In this document: positions 63,001 to 64,000 of the stretch, one piece after another
Layout: every line of letters starts with the position of its first letter
Numbering within the stretch: position 1 is the stretch's first letter
Assembly: GCF_004027225.2 (NCBI RefSeq)
Contig: NC_044290.2
Location: 7,952,906 to 8,016,905 of the forward strand
Origin: Strigops habroptila
Lineage: Eukaryota > Chordata > Aves > Psittaciformes > Psittacidae
Reading direction: 5' to 3'
Length of the DNA stretch: 64,000 nucleotides
The notes under the pieces: model-generated
The model's input: only the letters and a program-made list of their open reading frames with translations
Told to the model about the DNA's origin: nothing
The model's database searches: none
Translations under genes and position numbers: made by a program

Positions 63001-64000
63001 TGTGAAATTCCTAATACCTTTTCCAAACTTCATTAATCCCTCATATAAGACTTCTTACATGACAAGTGCTTGTCCTAGTTCCATGTTAACTCAGAATCAT
63101 TTACAAGGATAGTGACATGCTTGTGCAAAAGCATACTGTACTGTTGGCTCAGATTTCTACAGAATATGGACAGATGAGGGAAAAGCTTTGAGAGGGAAAG
63201 GCTGTGGATGAGCTGACTGTCTGAAAGGAATTTGACTCTGCCTCCTCCCCAGAATTGTTCTGGTTTTGTGGTTTGTTTGGGTCTTTTAATCAACTAATTC
63301 AATAGCAGCAGAAAACCAGGCCACCTATTTTTGTGTATTTGGTTACACAAAACGACCCTGCTACAGAACTCTTTCTAATGCCTTCTACTGTTACAACTTT
63401 ACATACGTATCAATTTTGGCATAAGGATGCCATGGAAAATGTGTTCATGTCAGAAATCTGAGCAGTTCTTGATGCCATCTATGATCCTGTTGCAGTAGAA
63501 ATTAAAAATATCTAACCATCTTCCTTTTTCACTGCAGAACTGCATGAGAAAACATACGATGGTGAAAAAGTAATCTACTGGGAAGTGAAGTACCCTTTCC
63601 CTCTCTCAAACAGAGATGTATCCTTTCATGCTTTTTGTTCTCTTGCACTCTTTTGTCACTTGGGCATCCAGGGATCCCAACAGTGTAGTGATTCTACTGC
63701 TCTGCTGCTCATCATCTAAGAGCTTGCAGTCCTCATGTCACATGAATATGTACAGCATGAAGGAGAGTGGGGGTACCTCTTCCCACACACAGCTAAAGCT
63801 CACATAACTGGATTGAATCCTGTAGAAGCATAAGAAATAACTTGAAGGGGCTGGTGTTTGTAATGGAATTCACTTGTCAATTCATCATTTGTCAAACTGA
63901 CACTGTTTTGACATGCCTCCTCAACTTGAACACAGTACGTCTATATCCGTGAATGCCGAGAGATGGATGTTGCTGGGCGGAAGGTCTGGGTGGTGTTAGC
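56921..64000 (+). CDS. PCTP: Phosphatidylcholine transfer protein, START domain (5' part, exons 1-4)
   Basis: Coding exons 56921-57067, 59610-59727, 63538-63617 and 63936-64000 join in frame to give about 136 of the usual 214 or so residues; the rest lies beyond the window. PCTP (StarD2) is a soluble START-domain protein that binds one phosphatidylcholine and moves it between membranes. Signature stretches are EEQFRAACRELDQP, PWQLLVES, SGLYEYKIFG, YMDLDFRKQWDQYV, YWEVKYPFPLSNRD and YVYIRECREMD. Residues equivalent to the human lipid-headgroup contacts are kept: Arg80 and Asp84 (human 78 and 82), Trp103 (101) and Tyr116 (114). The ATG at 56921 has A at -3 and G at +4 and gives an N-terminus two residues longer than human up to exon 2. 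Synteny with TMEM100 supports orthology. All introns visible are GT-AG. Confidence 0.97.
57068..59609 (+). other. PCTP: PCTP intron 1
   Basis: A 2.5-kb intron. The first 350 bases are the GC-rich tail of the CpG island and hold a G-quadruplex motif; the remainder is ordinary DNA without a gene or clear repeat. It ends with the acceptor CTGTTTCCACAG. Confidence 0.85.
57157..57189 (+). other. G-quadruplex motif in PCTP intron 1
   Basis: Five G-runs (57157-57160, 57164-57167, 57170-57174, 57181-57183, 57186-57189) with loops of three, two, six and two bases meet the canonical pattern. It lies about 90 bases after the first splice donor on the non-template strand, so it could form in the pre-mRNA as well as in DNA. 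Confidence 0.65.
59610..59727 (+). CDS. PCTP: PCTP coding exon 2
   Basis: Thirty-nine codons plus one base, from QSGLYEYKIFG to DQYVK, with donor AAAG/GTAAGC (intron 2 phase 1). It holds Arg80 and Asp84, the equivalents of the human residues that contact the phosphatidylcholine headgroup. Confidence 0.96.
59728..63537 (+). other. PCTP: PCTP intron 2
   Basis: A 3.8-kb intron without a supportable gene. It contains one minus-orientation CR1 fragment at about 60102-60320. It ends with TTTTTCACTGCAG. Confidence 0.85.
60102..60320 (-). mobile_element. CR1 LINE 3' fragment in PCTP intron 2
   Basis: Reverse-complement CR1 3' end: CAATCACAGAATCGTAGACC, GGATCATCTGGTCCAACC, TTTCTTGGCAAAAGCAGAGT, GCCCAGCGCCCTGTCCAGCT, GGGGAATCTACTACTTCCC and GATTGTCCTCATTGGGAAAA. 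It is closely similar in layout to the copy at 43051 but longer. It is antisense to PCTP. Right boundary approximate. Confidence 0.92.
63538..63617 (+). CDS. PCTP: PCTP coding exon 3
   Basis: Eighty bases completing a split Glu codon and encoding LHEKTYDGEKV to PLSNRD, ending GAT/GTATCC (intron 3 phase 0). Trp103 of the aromatic cage is encoded here. Confidence 0.95.
63618..63935 (+). other. PCTP: PCTP intron 3
   Basis: A short 318-base intron between GTATCC and TTGAACACAG. Nothing else was recognised in it. Confidence 0.9.
63936..64000 (+). CDS. PCTP: PCTP coding exon 4, cut by window end
   Basis: Twenty-one codons plus two bases, YVYIRECREMDVAGRKVW onwards, aligning with the human YVYLRQRRDLDMEGRK region. 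Tyr116 is the second aromatic-cage residue. The exon continues past the window. Confidence 0.93.

Noticed and set aside
1-64000. Searched by eye for tRNA genes, CRISPR-like arrays, LTR retroviral structure and telomeric repeats
   Set aside because: No tRNA B-box with fitting structure, no regularly spaced repeats with unique spacers, no paired LTRs or retroviral frames, and no TTAGGG arrays were found.

Overview
The window looks like bird nuclear DNA. Two vertebrate genes are readable, and at least six fragments belong to the CR1 family of LINE retrotransposons, the dominant repeat of bird genomes. No Alu, L1 or tRNA-derived SINE was seen. Species cannot be named from the sequence. Gene order and orientation (TMEM100 on the minus strand, then PCTP on the plus strand, divergent) match human 17q22, where the order is MMD, TMEM100, PCTP, ANKFN1.

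Layout. From 1 to about 41.2 kb I find no supportable gene: all open frames there are short, unfamiliar and without splice or domain support. This stretch holds two CR1 fragments (about 12.3 and 17.4 kb), a perfect match to the CTCF core consensus at 34374-34388, a G-quadruplex motif, a 32-bp tandem duplication, a 25-bp palindrome and AT-rich tracts. TMEM100 lies at 41987-42391 (minus): 134 codons in one exon, with a 3' splice site 62 bases upstream of the ATG and a short upstream ORF between them. A CpG island at about 48.1-49.05 kb carries minus-strand splice donors and is the probable TMEM100 promoter with its noncoding first exon. Just inside the inferred first intron lies an unusual GAGCT/GAGCC-type repeat array (48365-48626) with short palindromes. 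The inferred intron also holds two CR1 copies and a 17-bp-arm perfect inverted repeat.

From 49.1 to 56.2 kb there is no gene, only a small degenerate inverted-repeat element and AT-rich tracts. A second CpG island (about 56.7-57.4 kb) is the PCTP promoter. PCTP coding exons 1 to 4 follow at 56921-57067, 59610-59727, 63538-63617 and 63936-64000; the gene runs off the right edge. About 136 of roughly 214 residues are visible, including the lipid-headgroup Arg and Asp and the start of the aromatic cage of the START domain.

The two genes are neighbours but have no known shared pathway. TMEM100 is a two-pass membrane protein tied to BMP9/10-ALK1 signalling in endothelium and to TRPA1/TRPV1 in sensory neurons; PCTP is a cytosolic phosphatidylcholine carrier. 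I found no CRISPR, operon, prokaryotic system, intact transposon or clearly novel multi-gene system. The most unusual features are the repeat array beside the inferred TMEM100 promoter, the intronic hairpin and the strong CTCF-type site.
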